NCBI GenBank assembly: GCA_016219285.1
Contig: JACRNJ010000060.1
Location: 1-62,652, forward strand
Length of the DNA: 62,652 nucleotides
DNA from: Deltaproteobacteria bacterium
Lineage (GTDB): Bacteria > Desulfobacterota > GWC2-55-46 > UBA9637
Direction: 5' to 3'
Position 1 is the stretch's first letter. Each line of letters begins with the position of its first letter. The translations under genes were made by a program, and so were the position numbers. Below the pieces are notes generated by a model. That model saw only the letters and a list, made by a program, of their open reading frames with translations, was not told where the DNA came from and did not search any database. This document shows, one piece after another, positions 8,699 to 18,940 of the stretch.

Positions 8699-9936
8699 TT
8701 TTCCTTTACCTTGCCAATCGCAGCAATGGTTATCTTCTCCGGATTAAAAACTTCGTTAGCCAACTTCATAATATCTTTTGCAGTTACCTTATCTATGCCG
8801 TTTACTATTTCTTTCACAGTAACCGTCCTTTTAAAATATATTTCGTCTCTTGCAAGTTTTGTCATCCTGCTCTCGCTTGTCTCAAGACCAAGCAGCATAC
8901 CCCCTTTGAGCTGTTCTTTTGCAGATTGGAGTTCTGCCTTAGGAACTTCCTTTTTTATAAATACATTGAGTTCTTTTAGAATCAATTCCACTACTTTGCA
9001 GAATGTATCAGGGGCAGTTCCGGCATACACCACAAGCGAGCCCACATCACTGCAAAGGTTTAAATAAGAGTATACAGAATAGGCAAGACCCCTCTTCTCT
9101 CTTATCTCTTGAAATAATCTGGAGCTCATACCTCCGCCCAACAAGGTGTTAAGAAGGTAAACCTTGTATCGGTCAGAATGCGCCTGATTAGGCGAAGGGA
9201 CGCCTAAACAGAGATGCACCTGTTCTAAATTTCTTTGTTCAAGAGCAGTTCCGGAATGCGAGATTGGAGATTTGAGATATTTGATTGGAGGTTTAAGGTC
9301 ATAATCAAGCATTTTCTCAAAAGGCTTCAAAAGCTTTAACAGCCTTTTGTGCTCTATATTTCCTGCGGCAGTGATAATAACAGCATGGGGCAGATAAGAC
9401 TGCTTGAAATATGAAACAATATCATCTCTTTTAATTGAGTTTATAGTCTGAAGAGTGCCAAGCACAGGCATCCCAAGAGGATGTCCTTTCCACAAGGTCA
9501 TTGCAAATATATCGTGGATTAAATCATCAGGTGTATCTTCAACCATCTTTATTTCCTGTAAAACCACCAGCCTTTCTTTTTCAAGTTCTTTTTTGTCAAA
9601 CTTTGAGTTCATGAATATATCTGATAAAAGGTCAACTGCAAGAGGTATATCTTTGCTCAACACCTTTGCATAAAAACATGTATTTTCCCTCCCTGTAAAT
9701 GCATTAAGCATGCCGCCCACAGATTCTATTTCCCGCGCAATATCAAGCGCAGTCCTCTTCTCCGTGCCTTTAAATAAAAGGTGCTCAATGAAATGGGATA
9801 TGCCGTTTTTTACTGTGCTCTCATGCTTTGAGCCGATATTTACCCATATACCAATAGAAGCCGATTGAATATCTGGCATCTCCTCGGTAATAATCTTTAA
9901 ACCGTTTTTTAGTTGGGTTTTATAAATCTTGGACAT
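8683..9936 (-). CDS. M16 family zinc peptidase (processing-peptidase-like)
   Basis: Insulinase-superfamily protease of 417 residues. It has the inverted zinc motif HFIEH (H48, E51, H52) and the distal glutamate region LQEIKMVEDTPDD, so this is a catalytic subunit. The C-terminal half has EIREKRGLAYSVYSY. The position downstream of pnp is typical of many bacteria. It may act on misfolded or peptide substrates; the physiological target of this group is not settled. No Shine-Dalgarno is visible. Two parts come from repeats: the C-terminal KDLRF, and a segment around IKYLKSPISH encoded by 9255-9294 with GAGATT/GATTGGA units. No M16B partner is visible. Confidence 0.92.
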   Translation of the reverse strand: MSKIYKTQLKNGLKIITEEMPDIQSASIGIWVNIGSKHESTVKNGISHFIEHLLFKGTEKRTALDIAREIESVGGMLNAFTGRENTCFYAKVLSKDIPLAVDLLSDIFMNSKFDKKELEKERLVVLQEIKMVEDTPDDLIHDIFAMTLWKGHPLGMPVLGTLQTINSIKRDDIVSYFKQSYLPHAVIITAAGNIEHKRLLKLLKPFEKMLDYDLKPPIKYLKSPISHSGTALEQRNLEQVHLCLGVPSPNQAHSDRYKVYLLNTLLGGGMSSRLFQEIREKRGLAYSVYSYLNLCSDVGSLVVYAGTAPDTFCKVVELILKELNVFIKKEVPKAELQSAKEQLKGGMLLGLETSESRMTKLARDEIYFKRTVTVKEIVNGIDKVTAKDIMKLANEVFNPEKITIAAIGKVKEKDLRF

Positions 9937-9964
9937 AATTGGTGGGAGGAAAGAAATACCGTTG

Positions 9965-10051
9965 CCCGTGTCCGTTATCCGTGTCTGTGAGAAAATATAA
10001 AAAATCGGTCTTGATTTTCACAGTCACGGAACACGGTCACGATTCACGGTT
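9965..10051. repeat. Heptamer repeat junction (CCGTGTC type)
   Basis: CCGTGTCCGTTATCCGTGTC is followed after about 30 bases by the complementary CACGGAACACGGTCACG. It begins just after the pnp stop in transcript order and fills most of the pnp to M16 peptidase gap. Confidence 0.75.
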
Positions 10052-10053
10052 TC

Positions 10054-12147
10054 TTAACTTGTAACTGCCTTGCCAAGCGCCTCTTTCCTGGAAAGTCTTA
10101 TCTTCCCCTGTTTATCCACTTCCAAAACCTTTACAAGCACCTCGTCGCCTTCCTTTAGCACATCCTTGACATCTTTTACTCTTTCTTCAGACAATTGAGA
10201 TATGTGTATCAGGCCGTCTGTTCCTGGAAATATTTCTACGAATGCGCCGAAGTCCATAATCTTTCTTACCTTGCCAAGATAAATCTTTCCAACCTCCGCC
10301 TCCTGGGTAAGCTCCTTTACCATGGCAATTGCCTTTTGCGCCGCCTCATCGTCAGCAGAGGCAATATTTACCTTTCCTGAATCATCTATATCAATCTTGA
10401 CGCCGGTCTTTTCTATAATACCCTTGATATTCTTTCCACCGGGTCCTATAACATCCTTTATCTTCTCTTGCTTGACATAGATGGTAATAATCCTCGGCGC
10501 ATGTACAGAAAGCTCCGTCCTTGGAGACGATATAGCCTCTTTCATCTTTTTAAGGATATGGAGTCTGCCTTGTTTTGCCTGATATATTGCCTGCCTCAAA
10601 ATCTCTTTTGTCACGCCTGTTATCTTTATGTCCATCTGAAACGCAGTGATTCCGCTTTCTGTGCCGGCAACCTTAAAATCCATATCGCCAAGATGGTCTT
10701 CGTCGCCAAGTATGTCTGAAAGCACAGCAATATTTTCGCCTTCTTTAATCAAGCCCATTGCAATGCCGGCCACAGCGTCTTTTGTAGGAACACCGGCATC
10801 CATCAGGGATAGAGATGCGCCGCATACAGTTGCCATAGATGATGAACCGTTACTCTCCAATATGTCTGAGACAATCCGTATTGTGTAAGGAAACGCGTCA
10901 GCCTCCGGAAGAATCTTTGTTACAGCCCTTTCTGCCAGTGCGCCGTGGCCTACCTCTCTTCTGCCAGGCCCTCTCAGCATCTTCACCTCACCGACAGAGA
11001 ACGGCGGAAAGTTATAATGAAGCATGAAGGTTTTATACTCCCATCCCGATAGGGCATCTATCTTCTGTTCATCTTCTGATGTGCCGAGGGTTGTAACAAC
11101 CATTGCCTGGGTTTCACCTCTGGTAAACAGACCTGATCCATGGGTCCTTGGAAGCAATCCCACCTCGCATGTTATTGGTCTTATATCGGTTAGGCCTCTG
11201 CCGTCTATCCTTATATTTGTAGAAAGCACAGACTTCCTCAATATGTGGTATTTGAGGTCTTCAAATATCTTTGTTATCTCTCCCTCTCTGCCTTCGTAGG
11301 TGGATTTGAGCGCTTGTATCAGTTCTTTGGATATATCGGATAACCTCTGGTATCTGTCCTGTTTGGAGGGGATATTAAGCGCCTCTTTTATTTTAATATC
11401 AGCAAATGCCTTTACCTTTGCTGTCAATTCATTGTCTATGCTGACAGCAGGAACAGGCATCTTTGATTTTCCGATTTCCATGATTATCCTTTGCTGGAGT
11501 TTTATAACCTCCTGCATGGAATCATGGGCAAACATCATGGCATCAAGGAGTTCATCCTCTGACACCATCTTTGCGCCGCCTTCAACCATTATTATTTCAT
11601 CTTGGCTGCCGGCTACTATTAAATCAATATCGCTGCTTTCCTTTTGCTGCTTATATGCAGGGTTGCATATAAACTTTCCGTTTATCCTGCCCACCCGAAC
11701 GGCTGCTATCGGGCTATTAAACGGAATATCAGAAACCATAAGCGCGGTTGAGGCCCCGATCATTGCCGCTATCTCAGGGTCGTTTTCCGGATCGAGCGAA
11801 AGAACTGTGGCAATAATCTGTGTCTCGTTGAAATAACCCTCCGGGAAAAGAGGCCGAAGCGGCCTGTCTATCAGTCTGGAGCAGAGGACTTCTTTTTCGC
11901 TGGGTCTGCCTTCTCTCTTGAAAAACCCGCCAGGAATCTTTCCTGCTGCGTAGGTCATCTCCATATAGTTCACCGTCAGAGGAAGAAAATCTTTGCCTTC
12001 GCTTGCTTGTTTTGCCGCACAAGCAGTAACAAGAACTATTGTATCCCCGTATCTTACTACCGCTGAACCATTCGCCTGCTTGGCCATCTTTCCAATCTCT
12101 ATTGAAATTGGTCTGCCGCCAAAATCTATTTCATACCTCTTTGTCAT
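10054..12147 (-). CDS. pnp: Polynucleotide phosphorylase
   Basis: Exoribonuclease that degrades RNA phosphorolytically from the 3' end and is a core degradosome enzyme. The 697 residues contain two RNase PH domains, the second with the phosphate and metal sites ([29 protein letters not shown]), then a KH domain ([16 protein letters not shown], about 560-620) and an S1 domain ([21 protein letters not shown], about 622-690). Length is standard. AGGAGAG precedes the ATG. It follows rpsO as in most bacteria. In E. coli the transcript is autoregulated through an RNase III cut upstream of pnp; here that interval holds repeat hairpins. Confidence 0.97.
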   Translation of the reverse strand: MTKRYEIDFGGRPISIEIGKMAKQANGSAVVRYGDTIVLVTACAAKQASEGKDFLPLTVNYMEMTYAAGKIPGGFFKREGRPSEKEVLCSRLIDRPLRPLFPEGYFNETQIIATVLSLDPENDPEIAAMIGASTALMVSDIPFNSPIAAVRVGRINGKFICNPAYKQQKESSDIDLIVAGSQDEIIMVEGGAKMVSEDELLDAMMFAHDSMQEVIKLQQRIIMEIGKSKMPVPAVSIDNELTAKVKAFADIKIKEALNIPSKQDRYQRLSDISKELIQALKSTYEGREGEITKIFEDLKYHILRKSVLSTNIRIDGRGLTDIRPITCEVGLLPRTHGSGLFTRGETQAMVVTTLGTSEDEQKIDALSGWEYKTFMLHYNFPPFSVGEVKMLRGPGRREVGHGALAERAVTKILPEADAFPYTIRIVSDILESNGSSSMATVCGASLSLMDAGVPTKDAVAGIAMGLIKEGENIAVLSDILGDEDHLGDMDFKVAGTESGITAFQMDIKITGVTKEILRQAIYQAKQGRLHILKKMKEAISSPRTELSVHAPRIITIYVKQEKIKDVIGPGGKNIKGIIEKTGVKIDIDDSGKVNIASADDEAAQKAIAMVKELTQEAEVGKIYLGKVRKIMDFGAFVEIFPGTDGLIHISQLSEERVKDVKDVLKEGDEVLVKVLEVDKQGKIRLSRKEALGKAVTS

Positions 12148-12164
12148 TTGGTTTTTTCTCTCCT

Positions 12165-12303
12165 ATGAAAGTCAAAGGTCAAAAATCAAATATACGGGGT
12201 CAAGGATTCGAGGATTCAAGTAACGAGTGTTTTCCACTTGAATCCTCGACCCCTCGACCCATGGCCCATGGAACCCTTGATTTTGCCTTTTGCCTTTTTA
12301 TTT
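12165..12303. repeat. Heptamer repeat junction between pnp and rpsO
   Basis: Mixed units GTCAAAG, TCGAGGATTCAAG and CAAAAGG lie on both sides of a short spacer in inverted order (GATTCAAG...CTTGAATCCTCGACC), so the region can fold. The rpsO stop TAA lies at its edge. This is where an RNase III site controls pnp in E. coli. Confidence 0.7.
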
Positions 12304-12564
12304 TCTTAAGCCTAATTTACCAATAATAGCCTTGTACCTGTTGATATCGTTTTTCTTCAGATACTCAAGCAGCCTTCTTCTTTGACTAACAAGCTTTAAG
12401 AGGCCTCTTCTGGAATGATGGTCATCCACATGCACCTTGAAATGTTCGGTCAAGTAGTTTACCCTCTCGCTTAACAAGGCAATCTGTACCTCTGGCGAAC
12501 CGGTATCTGCCTCTTTTCGCTTGAAGGTTTTTATAACCTCCTGTTTTCTTTCTTGTGTAAGCAT
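12298..12564 (-). CDS. rpsO: 30S ribosomal protein S15
   Basis: Primary 16S rRNA-binding protein of the small-subunit platform. The 88 residues beginning [17 protein letters not shown] match the family length. The helix-loop signature is [20 protein letters not shown] and [21 protein letters not shown]. The start at 12564 is set by AGGAGGT a few bases upstream; ten more in-frame codons upstream are not part of the family. It sits between truB and pnp in the standard order. A 58-base palindrome ends 31 bases upstream of the start. Confidence 0.97.
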   Translation of the reverse strand: MLTQERKQEVIKTFKRKEADTGSPEVQIALLSERVNYLTEHFKVHVDDHHSRRGLLKLVSQRRRLLEYLKKNDINRYKAIIGKLGLRK

Positions 12565-12595
12565 ACTCTTTTTACCTCCTTTTTTTAACAACATC

Positions 12596-12653
12596 GCGCA
12601 TAGCGACCCACCCCTTCCCCTCCAAGGAGGGGAAGGGGTGGGTCGCTATGCGC
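12596..12653. repeat. Perfect 58-base palindrome upstream of rpsO
   Basis: Two 28-base arms (GCGCATAGCGACCCACC... and its exact complement) surround a 2-base centre. In the truB-rpsO mRNA this would form a 28-bp duplex, a plausible RNase III substrate. The CCCCTTCCCCTCC part resembles palindromes at 21083-21129, 47202-47263 and 58084-58124. No U-run follows, so it is not an ordinary terminator. Confidence 0.85.
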
Positions 12654-12677
12654 TTCTTCTATTCGCTATTACTTGTT

Positions 12678-13622
12678 CTATTTAAATACCCTCTCCAGTT
12701 TAAAACCGCCACTGCCTTTATATCGGGCAAGGGCAATAATTTTTCCATTGCTGGTAAAGCTTACCATCTCATCGTCTCTAATGGAAGAAGAAAAGTCTAT
12801 TCCTTTAGAAAGGACAGCCGAGGAGGGTCTTACAGCCTTCCCTGCCAGCAGCGTTGGAAGAGGCGCTATGCCATCCATTATTCTGCCCGCTGATGTTGTA
12901 TCAACCTCTATATCATAGATATCTGCAAAAATTCTTTCAATGGAAATAATACTTTTTGCTGCAATATCCTCTTGAAAATTCCTGAGGCTGTCTATTGTAA
13001 TGCTCTGTTTCAGGGAAAACTGCCCGCTCTTTATCCTTCGCAAACTAACGATGTGTGCGCCGCATCCCAGTTTTCTTCCTATGTCAAAGGCAAGGCTTCT
13101 TATATATGTCCCTTTGGAACATACCACCCGAACAGTAACAAATGGAATGGTAATATCATTCACACATATGCTGTAAATCTCTATATCTCTGGGTCTTCTT
13201 TCTACCTCAACTCCCAACCTTGCAAGTTTGTAAAGAGAAATACCATTCATTTTTACCGCTGAAAACATTGGCGGCATCTGCTTTATTTTTCCTTTAAAGC
13301 TATCTATAACAGCAGTTACATTCTTTTTATCCAGAGATGCTGTATCGCATTTTGCCACCACACTGCCTGCGCTATCATAGGTGTCGGTCTCTTCCCCAAG
13401 CTTTATAACAGCGAGGTATTCCTTTTCCCCATCTTCTAAAAATCTGGCAAGCCTTGTAGCATTGTTTATGCAAAGAGGCAGGACACCGCTTGCAATAGGA
13501 TCAAGGGTGCCAATGTGCCCTACCTTTCTTGCCCTTAATATCCTTTTTACAATCATCACAATATCGTGTGATGTAGGCCCTGCCGGTTTATCTATAATCA
13601 AAATACCGTGCTGGCTATCCAT
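12678..13622 (-). CDS. truB: tRNA pseudouridine(55) synthase
   Basis: Converts U55 in the T-loop of tRNAs to pseudouridine. The N-terminal HGILIIDKPAGPTSHD and HIGTLDPIASGVLPL contain the catalytic Asp at residue 41, and KGTYIRSLAFDIGRKLG and the active-site Tyr region KEYLAVIKLG are present. A C-terminal PUA-like segment (about 240-314) follows, so at 314 residues it matches the longer TruB form. Its start overlaps the end of nrnA by 8 bases, implying coupled translation. It lies in the rimP to pnp operon. Confidence 0.96.
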   Translation of the reverse strand: MDSQHGILIIDKPAGPTSHDIVMIVKRILRARKVGHIGTLDPIASGVLPLCINNATRLARFLEDGEKEYLAVIKLGEETDTYDSAGSVVAKCDTASLDKKNVTAVIDSFKGKIKQMPPMFSAVKMNGISLYKLARLGVEVERRPRDIEIYSICVNDITIPFVTVRVVCSKGTYIRSLAFDIGRKLGCGAHIVSLRRIKSGQFSLKQSITIDSLRNFQEDIAAKSIISIERIFADIYDIEVDTTSAGRIMDGIAPLPTLLAGKAVRPSSAVLSKGIDFSSSIRDDEMVSFTSNGKIIALARYKGSGGFKLERVFK

Positions 13623-14595
13623 TTATCTTTCTTTCCGTCGCCTGTATTACCTTTTCCTTAACTTCCTGAAGGCTGCCTTTTATGTTGCACCCTGCAGCAT
13701 TCATGTGGCCGCCGCCGCCAAACTCCTGCGAAATATCAGCCACATCTATTCTGCCTTTAGACCTGAAGCTTATCTTATATTCACCAGGCCTTGCTTCTCT
13801 AAAAAGCACACCAACTTCAACTCCCTCAACAGTCCTCGCATAATTTACAAAACCGTCAACTATGTCCTTAGCTGCATTTACCTTATTCAACATATCAAGT
13901 GTAACAATCAAGGATGCCACCTTACCATCTCCTGTAACCTCTAATGTATTTAAGACTGAGGCAAGGAGTGTTAATTTGTTCAGAGGATTACTCTCATATA
14001 TCCTTTGAGATATATCCCACGGTTTTACTCCAAGCCCAACCATTTCTCCGGCAATCCTAAATGCCTTTGGAGTGCTGCTGCTGTATCTAAATGAGCCTGT
14101 GTCTGTCAGTATTGAAACATATATATCAGTTGCTATATCACTGGTTATCCCAACATTTATTTCCTTTAAAAGGTCATAGACCATCTCCCCGGCGGCACAG
14201 GCATCATCATCTATCACATTTATATCGCCAAAACAGTCATTTGTAGTATGATGGTCAATATTGATAAGCTTTCCTTTATTTTTAATCTTGTTAAAATCCT
14301 CGCCAAGCCTGTCTTTCTGTCCGCAGTCTACAACAAGAACAGCATCGTATATCTTGTCTTCATTTATCCTATTTACTACCTTATCTGCAAAAGGGAGGAA
14401 TTCAAAGACTTTGGGGACAGGGTCGTACAAATACGCGGTTACATCCTTGTTAAGTTCTTTCAATCCAATGGCAAGGGCAAGCGTTGAGCCTACAGCATCC
14501 CCTTCGGGGTTGACATGGGAAGATATTAGAAAGGTTTGCCCATTTTTTATTTCATTGATTACTTGCTCGAATTTGTTGCTCACATTTAATCTCAC
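13615..14595 (-). CDS. nrnA: NrnA-type DHH/DHHA1 phosphoesterase
   Basis: Bifunctional oligoribonuclease and 3'-phosphoadenosine-5'-phosphate phosphatase family, 326 residues. DHH motifs: SSHVNPEGDAVGS (residues 25-37), VVDCG, NIDHHTTNDCFG, and the DHHA1 glycine-rich EFGGGGHMNAAGC near the C-terminus. The start is GTG; no clear Shine-Dalgarno is seen. It is commonly found between rbfA and truB. Breakdown of pAp would also serve the APS kinase pathway represented by cysC in this window, although that link is general knowledge and not shown here. Confidence 0.93.
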   Translation of the reverse strand: MRLNVSNKFEQVINEIKNGQTFLISSHVNPEGDAVGSTLALAIGLKELNKDVTAYLYDPVPKVFEFLPFADKVVNRINEDKIYDAVLVVDCGQKDRLGEDFNKIKNKGKLINIDHHTTNDCFGDINVIDDDACAAGEMVYDLLKEINVGITSDIATDIYVSILTDTGSFRYSSSTPKAFRIAGEMVGLGVKPWDISQRIYESNPLNKLTLLASVLNTLEVTGDGKVASLIVTLDMLNKVNAAKDIVDGFVNYARTVEGVEVGVLFREARPGEYKISFRSKGRIDVADISQEFGGGGHMNAAGCNIKGSLQEVKEKVIQATERKING

Positions 14596-14599
14596 ATGA

Positions 14600-14740
14600 A
14601 TAAATTTCTAATTTCTAAATCCTAATTCCTAATAAAATGTCAAAAAACATAAATTATAAATTGGGTTATCGGACACTTAGTTGGAAACATGTCCCCGAAG
14701 GCCTTCATCGGGGATTAGACATTAGGATTTAAAAATTGTA
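14600..14740. repeat. Repeat junction nrnA-rbfA with a CCCCGA/TCGGGG palindrome
   Basis: TAATTTCTAAATCCTAATTCC at one end pairs imperfectly with ATTAGGATTTAAAAATT at the other. In the middle at 14693-14713 is the palindromic unit here called P5 (CCCCGA, 9 bases, TCGGGG, preceded by ACATGT), which recurs inside tyrA and dnaE. Confidence 0.75.
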
Positions 14741-14741
14741 T

Positions 14742-15086
14742 TTAAGCGCCTTTAATCTCCTTGATAATAGTCTCTATGCGGCTGGCATATTCCAGTGAAT
14801 CGTCAAACTTGAATGTAAGCTCCGGCATGCATCTTAATTTAAGCCTTTTCCCAAGTTCTCTTTTGATATAGCCGCTTGCACTCTTAAACCCTTCCATGGT
14901 TTTTTCTTTGTCTTCACCGCTGCCAATCATGCTGAAATAGACCTTAGCCTGACGCAGATCTTTTGAAAGTATTACCTTTGTTATAGTAACAAAACCGACC
15001 CTGGGGTCATGAATCTCTCCGAAGAGCATTGTTGCAACCTCTTTCCTTATCTCTTCGCCAACTCTATCAGAACGGTTGTAAGTCAT
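14742..15086 (-). CDS. rbfA: Ribosome-binding factor A
   Basis: Late 30S maturation factor that binds near the 5' end of 16S rRNA, 114 residues. The family pattern is clear: RVGEEIRKEVATMLFGEIHD PRVG at the start, then ITKVILSKDLRQAKVYFSM and ELTFKFDDSLEYASRIETII. Length is normal. It lies between infB and nrnA as usual. A short purine run (TTGAGAT) stands before the ATG. Confidence 0.96.
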   Translation of the reverse strand: MTYNRSDRVGEEIRKEVATMLFGEIHDPRVGFVTITKVILSKDLRQAKVYFSMIGSGEDKEKTMEGFKSASGYIKRELGKRLKLRCMPELTFKFDDSLEYASRIETIIKEIKGA

Positions 15087-15089
15087 ATC

Positions 15090-15176
15090 TCAAGAAATCA
15101 GAAGCAAGATGCAAGATGCCATATAGAGAAGATGCTGTTTTTTTCTGGCTTCTTGCCTCTTGCTTCTTGCAACTAT
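15090..15176. repeat. Heptamer repeat junction (GCAAGAT type)
   Basis: GAAGCAAGATGCAAGATGCC and the complementary TTCTTGCCTCTTGCTTCTTGC flank about 25 bases. The infB stop (TAG) is immediately followed by the repeat. Confidence 0.75.
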
Positions 15177-17542
15177 AGCTTAGCTGCCACCTCTTCCATC
15201 TGGTAAGATTCTATAATATCGCCTACCTTAATATCGTTAAATCCTTCTATGGCAATTCCGCATTCATAACCCGATGCAACTTCTTTAACATCATCCTTGA
15301 ATCTCTTCAAAGAGGCCATCTTTCCATCATATATTACTACATTGTCCCTTATAAGTCTTACCCTGCTGCCCCTCGGTATTTTGCCTGCAACTACATAACA
15401 TCCAGCCACAGTTCCCACCTTTGAGACACGGAATGCCTCTCTTACCTCTGCCCGGCCCATGATATTTTCTTTTATGGTTGGCGCCAGCATGCCTTCCATA
15501 GCTTTTTTAATATCATCTATCAATTCGTATATGATGCTGTAAAGCCGTAAGTCCACACCCTCTTTTTCTGCAAGAGACTGAGCCTTTGGTTCAGGCCTTA
15601 CATTGAAGCCAACCACTATTGCATTGGATGCGGCGCCCAGCATCACATCGCCTTCTGTAATACCCCCCACTGCGCTGTGGATAATATTGACTTTTATAGC
15701 ATCTGTTGGAAGCTTATTTATTACCTCCTTTACCGCTTCTACAGAACCCTGAACATCGCCCTTTACAACAACGCCAAGTTCCTTAACCTCGCCCTGTTTA
15801 ATCTTTTCATATAGCTCTGCAAGGCTTATCTTTGCCGTCTTTTTAAGCTCCGCCTCCTGCTTCTTTTTAAACCGTATGCCGGCAATCTGTTTTGCAGTTA
15901 CCTCATCCCGTACAACAGCAAATACATCTCCCGCCTCGGGAACGCCGGAAAGCCCCAACACTTCTACTGGCATAGAGGGGCCGGCATATTCCACCTTTTT
16001 TCCCCAATCGTTTATCATTGCCCTGACCCTTCCTGAATGCGCCCCGCTTACAAATGCATCGCCTGTCCTCACAGTCCCCTCATGTATTAAAACTGTTGCA
16101 ACAGGCCCGCGGCCTTTATCAAGCTTTGCTTCAACAATAGCGCCCTTGCCAGGTTTCTTAGGATTTGCCTTCAATTCTAATACATCGGCCTGCAGAAGGA
16201 TAAGCTCCAGCAGCTCTTTTATGCCAATTCCCTTCTTTGCAGAGACCTCGGCAAATATTGTATCTCCACCCCATGCCTCCGCCACAAGCCCATATTCTGT
16301 CAATGCCTGCCTTATCTTATTAGGTTCAGCGCCAGGGATGTCAATCTTATTTATTGCAACAATTATGGGGACATTTGCAGCTTTGGCATGATTTACCGCC
16401 TCTATTGTCTGCGGCATAACTCCATCATCTGCCGCTACTACAAGCACTACTATATCAGTTACCTTTGCGCCTCTGGCCCTCATGGCTGTGAACGCTTCAT
16501 GACCTGGGGTGTCAAGAAATGTTATATCGCCCTTGTCAAGATGAACGTGGTAGGCGCCTATATGCTGAGTTATCCCTCCTGCCTCGCCAGCTGCAACATT
16601 TGTCTTCCTTATGGCATCAAGAAGGGAGGTCTTGCCGTGGTCAACATGACCCATAACAGTTACAACCGGAGGTCTTGTCTTCAATTCACCATCTACCTCT
16701 GAAATATCCTCAAGGAGCAATTCTTCCTGCGGGGCAATACTCTCCACCTCATATCCAAAATCATGGGCAACCAATGCGGCTGCATCTGCATCTATGAACT
16801 GGTTTATTGTAACCATTATACCGAGGTCCATAAGCTTTTTTATAATATCGCCGGCCTTTATGCCAAGCCTCTGAGAGATATCCCCCACACTTATGGCATC
16901 TGTTACTTTTATAACCCTCTTTGCCGCCTTTGGTGTCGTTATCTCGGTCTTCTTAAGCTCTCTCTCTCTCGGAGGCGGTTTAATTTTATTAAATTTTTCA
17001 AGCCTTTCAAATTTGCCTCTCTTGCCAAAAGTTCCTCTTTTTTCATACTGTTTCTTCTTTACAGGCCTTTCTGTAGAGACAATCTTTATTTCTGTTTTAA
17101 CATGTTTCTCTTTAGATATTTCTCTTGGTACTGCGCCTTCTGGGATAAAAGAAGCAGTTTGCGCCTCCTGTGAAGGAATTTGTTCTGCCTTAATTGGTTT
17201 GGCAGCCGATGCTTCTTTTCCTGCAATCACTGAGACATGCATTTCTCCCTTTTTCTTTGTCTTTGTTGGAGCAGGTTCTCTTACATGTTTCTCTGAGGAA
17301 ATAGTCTCAACAACTTTTTCCACTTTAGCAGTTTTTTTGAACTCCGCCTCTGCCTTAACCTCTGGCTTCTTTGCCGATTCCTTGAATTCACCGGCTTCCT
17401 TGGCAGTCTCTTTTTTCTCGGCCTCGCTAGGCTCTGCCGCCCTCCTTCTGATAACAGTAGGCTTTACCCGTTTTTCTTCTACTTTTTTACCTGCCTGCAC
17501 AGGCAGGTCAGTTTTTTCTTGCTCTTTCTTTTTATCTGGCAT
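15173..17542 (-). CDS. infB: Translation initiation factor IF-2
   Basis: GTPase that places initiator tRNA on the 30S subunit. The 789 residues begin with about 210 residues of Lys/Glu/Ala-rich linker, then an IF2_N helical domain ([16 protein letters not shown]), the G domain ([12 protein letters not shown] near 298, [14 protein letters not shown]), beta-barrel domain II, domain III and the C-terminal fMet-tRNA-binding domain. The N-terminal linker includes DLPVQAGKK, encoded by a perfect palindrome at 17489-17508. The position after nusA is the standard one. AAGGGG lies about 14 bases before the ATG, rather far. Confidence 0.97.
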   Translation of the reverse strand: MPDKKKEQEKTDLPVQAGKKVEEKRVKPTVIRRRAAEPSEAEKKETAKEAGEFKESAKKPEVKAEAEFKKTAKVEKVVETISSEKHVREPAPTKTKKKGEMHVSVIAGKEASAAKPIKAEQIPSQEAQTASFIPEGAVPREISKEKHVKTEIKIVSTERPVKKKQYEKRGTFGKRGKFERLEKFNKIKPPPRERELKKTEITTPKAAKRVIKVTDAISVGDISQRLGIKAGDIIKKLMDLGIMVTINQFIDADAAALVAHDFGYEVESIAPQEELLLEDISEVDGELKTRPPVVTVMGHVDHGKTSLLDAIRKTNVAAGEAGGITQHIGAYHVHLDKGDITFLDTPGHEAFTAMRARGAKVTDIVVLVVAADDGVMPQTIEAVNHAKAANVPIIVAINKIDIPGAEPNKIRQALTEYGLVAEAWGGDTIFAEVSAKKGIGIKELLELILLQADVLELKANPKKPGKGAIVEAKLDKGRGPVATVLIHEGTVRTGDAFVSGAHSGRVRAMINDWGKKVEYAGPSMPVEVLGLSGVPEAGDVFAVVRDEVTAKQIAGIRFKKKQEAELKKTAKISLAELYEKIKQGEVKELGVVVKGDVQGSVEAVKEVINKLPTDAIKVNIIHSAVGGITEGDVMLGAASNAIVVGFNVRPEPKAQSLAEKEGVDLRLYSIIYELIDDIKKAMEGMLAPTIKENIMGRAEVREAFRVSKVGTVAGCYVVAGKIPRGSRVRLIRDNVVIYDGKMASLKRFKDDVKEVASGYECGIAIEGFNDIKVGDIIESYQMEEVAAKL

Positions 17543-17565
17543 TGTTTTTATATTAACCCCTTAAT

Positions 17566-17634
17566 AATAGTAAGCAGTATGGAGTAAGGAGTATGCATTA
17601 ACTGTTTACTGCCTACTGTTTACTGCTTACTGCT
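17566..17634. repeat. Heptamer repeat junction (AGCAGTA type)
   Basis: AAGCAGTATGGAGTAAGGAG is followed by the complementary TACTGTTTACTGCTTACTGC. The last nusA codons (SSKQ) and its TAA stop are read from the repeat. Confidence 0.75.
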
Positions 17635-18921
17635 TTCCTGTGCCGCTTCCAATACCTTTTCAGCCTTTTTCAAACCAATACCATCTATTGTGGAAAGCTT
17701 TTCTATCCCTGCATTCAACACATCTGATACTGTATTCAATCCGGCATTCTTAAGAACATCCCTTGTTTTCGGCCCAACACCGGGAAGAGATGATATGTCT
17801 TCGTCATCTGTCTTCCTTGGTTCCTCTTGTTTAGGTGTTTCTTCTGAAGCTCCAGCGCCTTCTATGCCTGCCTGTTCCATTGCAATCTTTTTTACCTCTG
17901 TCTCACTATGGATATCTATCTTCCACCCTGTGAGTTTTGCAGCCAGCCGGACATTTTGCCCTCTCTTGCCTATAGCCAGAGAAAGCTGGTCATCCGGCAC
18001 TATAACCTCCATGGAATGGTCTGTCTCATCCATAATAACTCTGACTATATGGGCAGGCAATAACGCATTGCATATAAATTTTGCAGGCTCGTCAGACCAC
18101 GCAACTATATCAATCTTCTCGCCTCGCAATTCCTGCACAACTGCCTGGACCCTTGAACCCTTAACACCAACACATGCGCCGACAGGGTCAACTGCCTGAT
18201 CATTCGACGATACGGATATCTTTGTCCTGTCTCCAGCCTCCCTCGCAACACCTTTTATATTGATAATACCTTCATATATTTCAGGCACCTCCATCTCAAA
18301 GAGCTTTGCTACCAAATTTGGATGTGTCCTTGAAAGTACAATCTGAGGCCCTTTTTGCACATTTCTGACATCTAATATGAATGTTCTGATCCTGTCACCC
18401 TGTCGGTAATTTTCTCTCTTAATCTGTTCTTCCTTTGGAAGAACCGCCTCAGCCCTTCCCATGTCTATAAGGATATCTCCTCTTTCAAATGTATGAACTA
18501 TCCCTGTTACAATTTCACCTCGTTTATTTGTATACTCATCATATACAATATTTCTTTCAGCCTCCCTCATCTTCTGAATAATAATCTGCTTCGCAGTTTG
18601 CGCAGCAATCCTGCCGAACTCGCTGGTGTCAAGTTTTATGCCAAGGCTGTCTCCGACAGCTGCCTCTGGGTCAAATTCATGCGCCTCTCCTATCGATATC
18701 TCCTTATCATGGTTTGAAATATGTTCAACAACTGTCTTAAATTGAAAAAGCTCTATCTCCCCTAATTCCTCATTAAAATGCGCCTCTATAACCTTATGTG
18801 GCCCATGTTTTTTTTCAGCCGCCTTGACCATAGCAGCTTCAAGGGCTTCTACAAGTATGGCTTTATCAAGCCCCTTATCCTTGCCAACCTGTTCAATTAC
18901 ATTATTAAGATTAAGTCCCAT
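17620..18921 (-). CDS. nusA: Transcription termination/antitermination factor NusA
   Basis: RNA polymerase-binding elongation factor affecting pausing, termination and antitermination. Domain order is visible: N-terminal RNAP-binding domain (1-125), S1 (GEIVTGIVHTFERGDILIDM), KH1 and KH2 (DPVGACVGVKGSRVQAVV, SLAIGKRGQNVRLAAKLTGW), then a short acidic link and one C-terminal helix-hairpin-helix region (SSLPGVGPKTRDVLKNAG). The start at 18921 is set by GGGAGG with 6 bases spacing; six upstream in-frame codons are not needed. The last residues come from the repeat at 17566. Length is 433 residues. Confidence 0.97.
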   Translation of the reverse strand: MGLNLNNVIEQVGKDKGLDKAILVEALEAAMVKAAEKKHGPHKVIEAHFNEELGEIELFQFKTVVEHISNHDKEISIGEAHEFDPEAAVGDSLGIKLDTSEFGRIAAQTAKQIIIQKMREAERNIVYDEYTNKRGEIVTGIVHTFERGDILIDMGRAEAVLPKEEQIKRENYRQGDRIRTFILDVRNVQKGPQIVLSRTHPNLVAKLFEMEVPEIYEGIINIKGVAREAGDRTKISVSSNDQAVDPVGACVGVKGSRVQAVVQELRGEKIDIVAWSDEPAKFICNALLPAHIVRVIMDETDHSMEVIVPDDQLSLAIGKRGQNVRLAAKLTGWKIDIHSETEVKKIAMEQAGIEGAGASEETPKQEEPRKTDDEDISSLPGVGPKTRDVLKNAGLNTVSDVLNAGIEKLSTIDGIGLKKAEKVLEAAQESSKQ

Positions 18922-18940
18922 AAAAAACCTCCCACCCAAG

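Noticed and set aside
12596-12653. Palindrome as a Rho-independent terminator of truB
   Set aside because: No U-run follows on the minus strand, and rpsO belongs to the same operon.
16893-17564. Long antisense frame (223 codons) opposite infB, and a similar one at 11300-11836 opposite pnp
   Set aside because: Both lie on the other strand of strongly conserved genes, have no recognisable domain, and their composition is what the complement of the sense codons would give.
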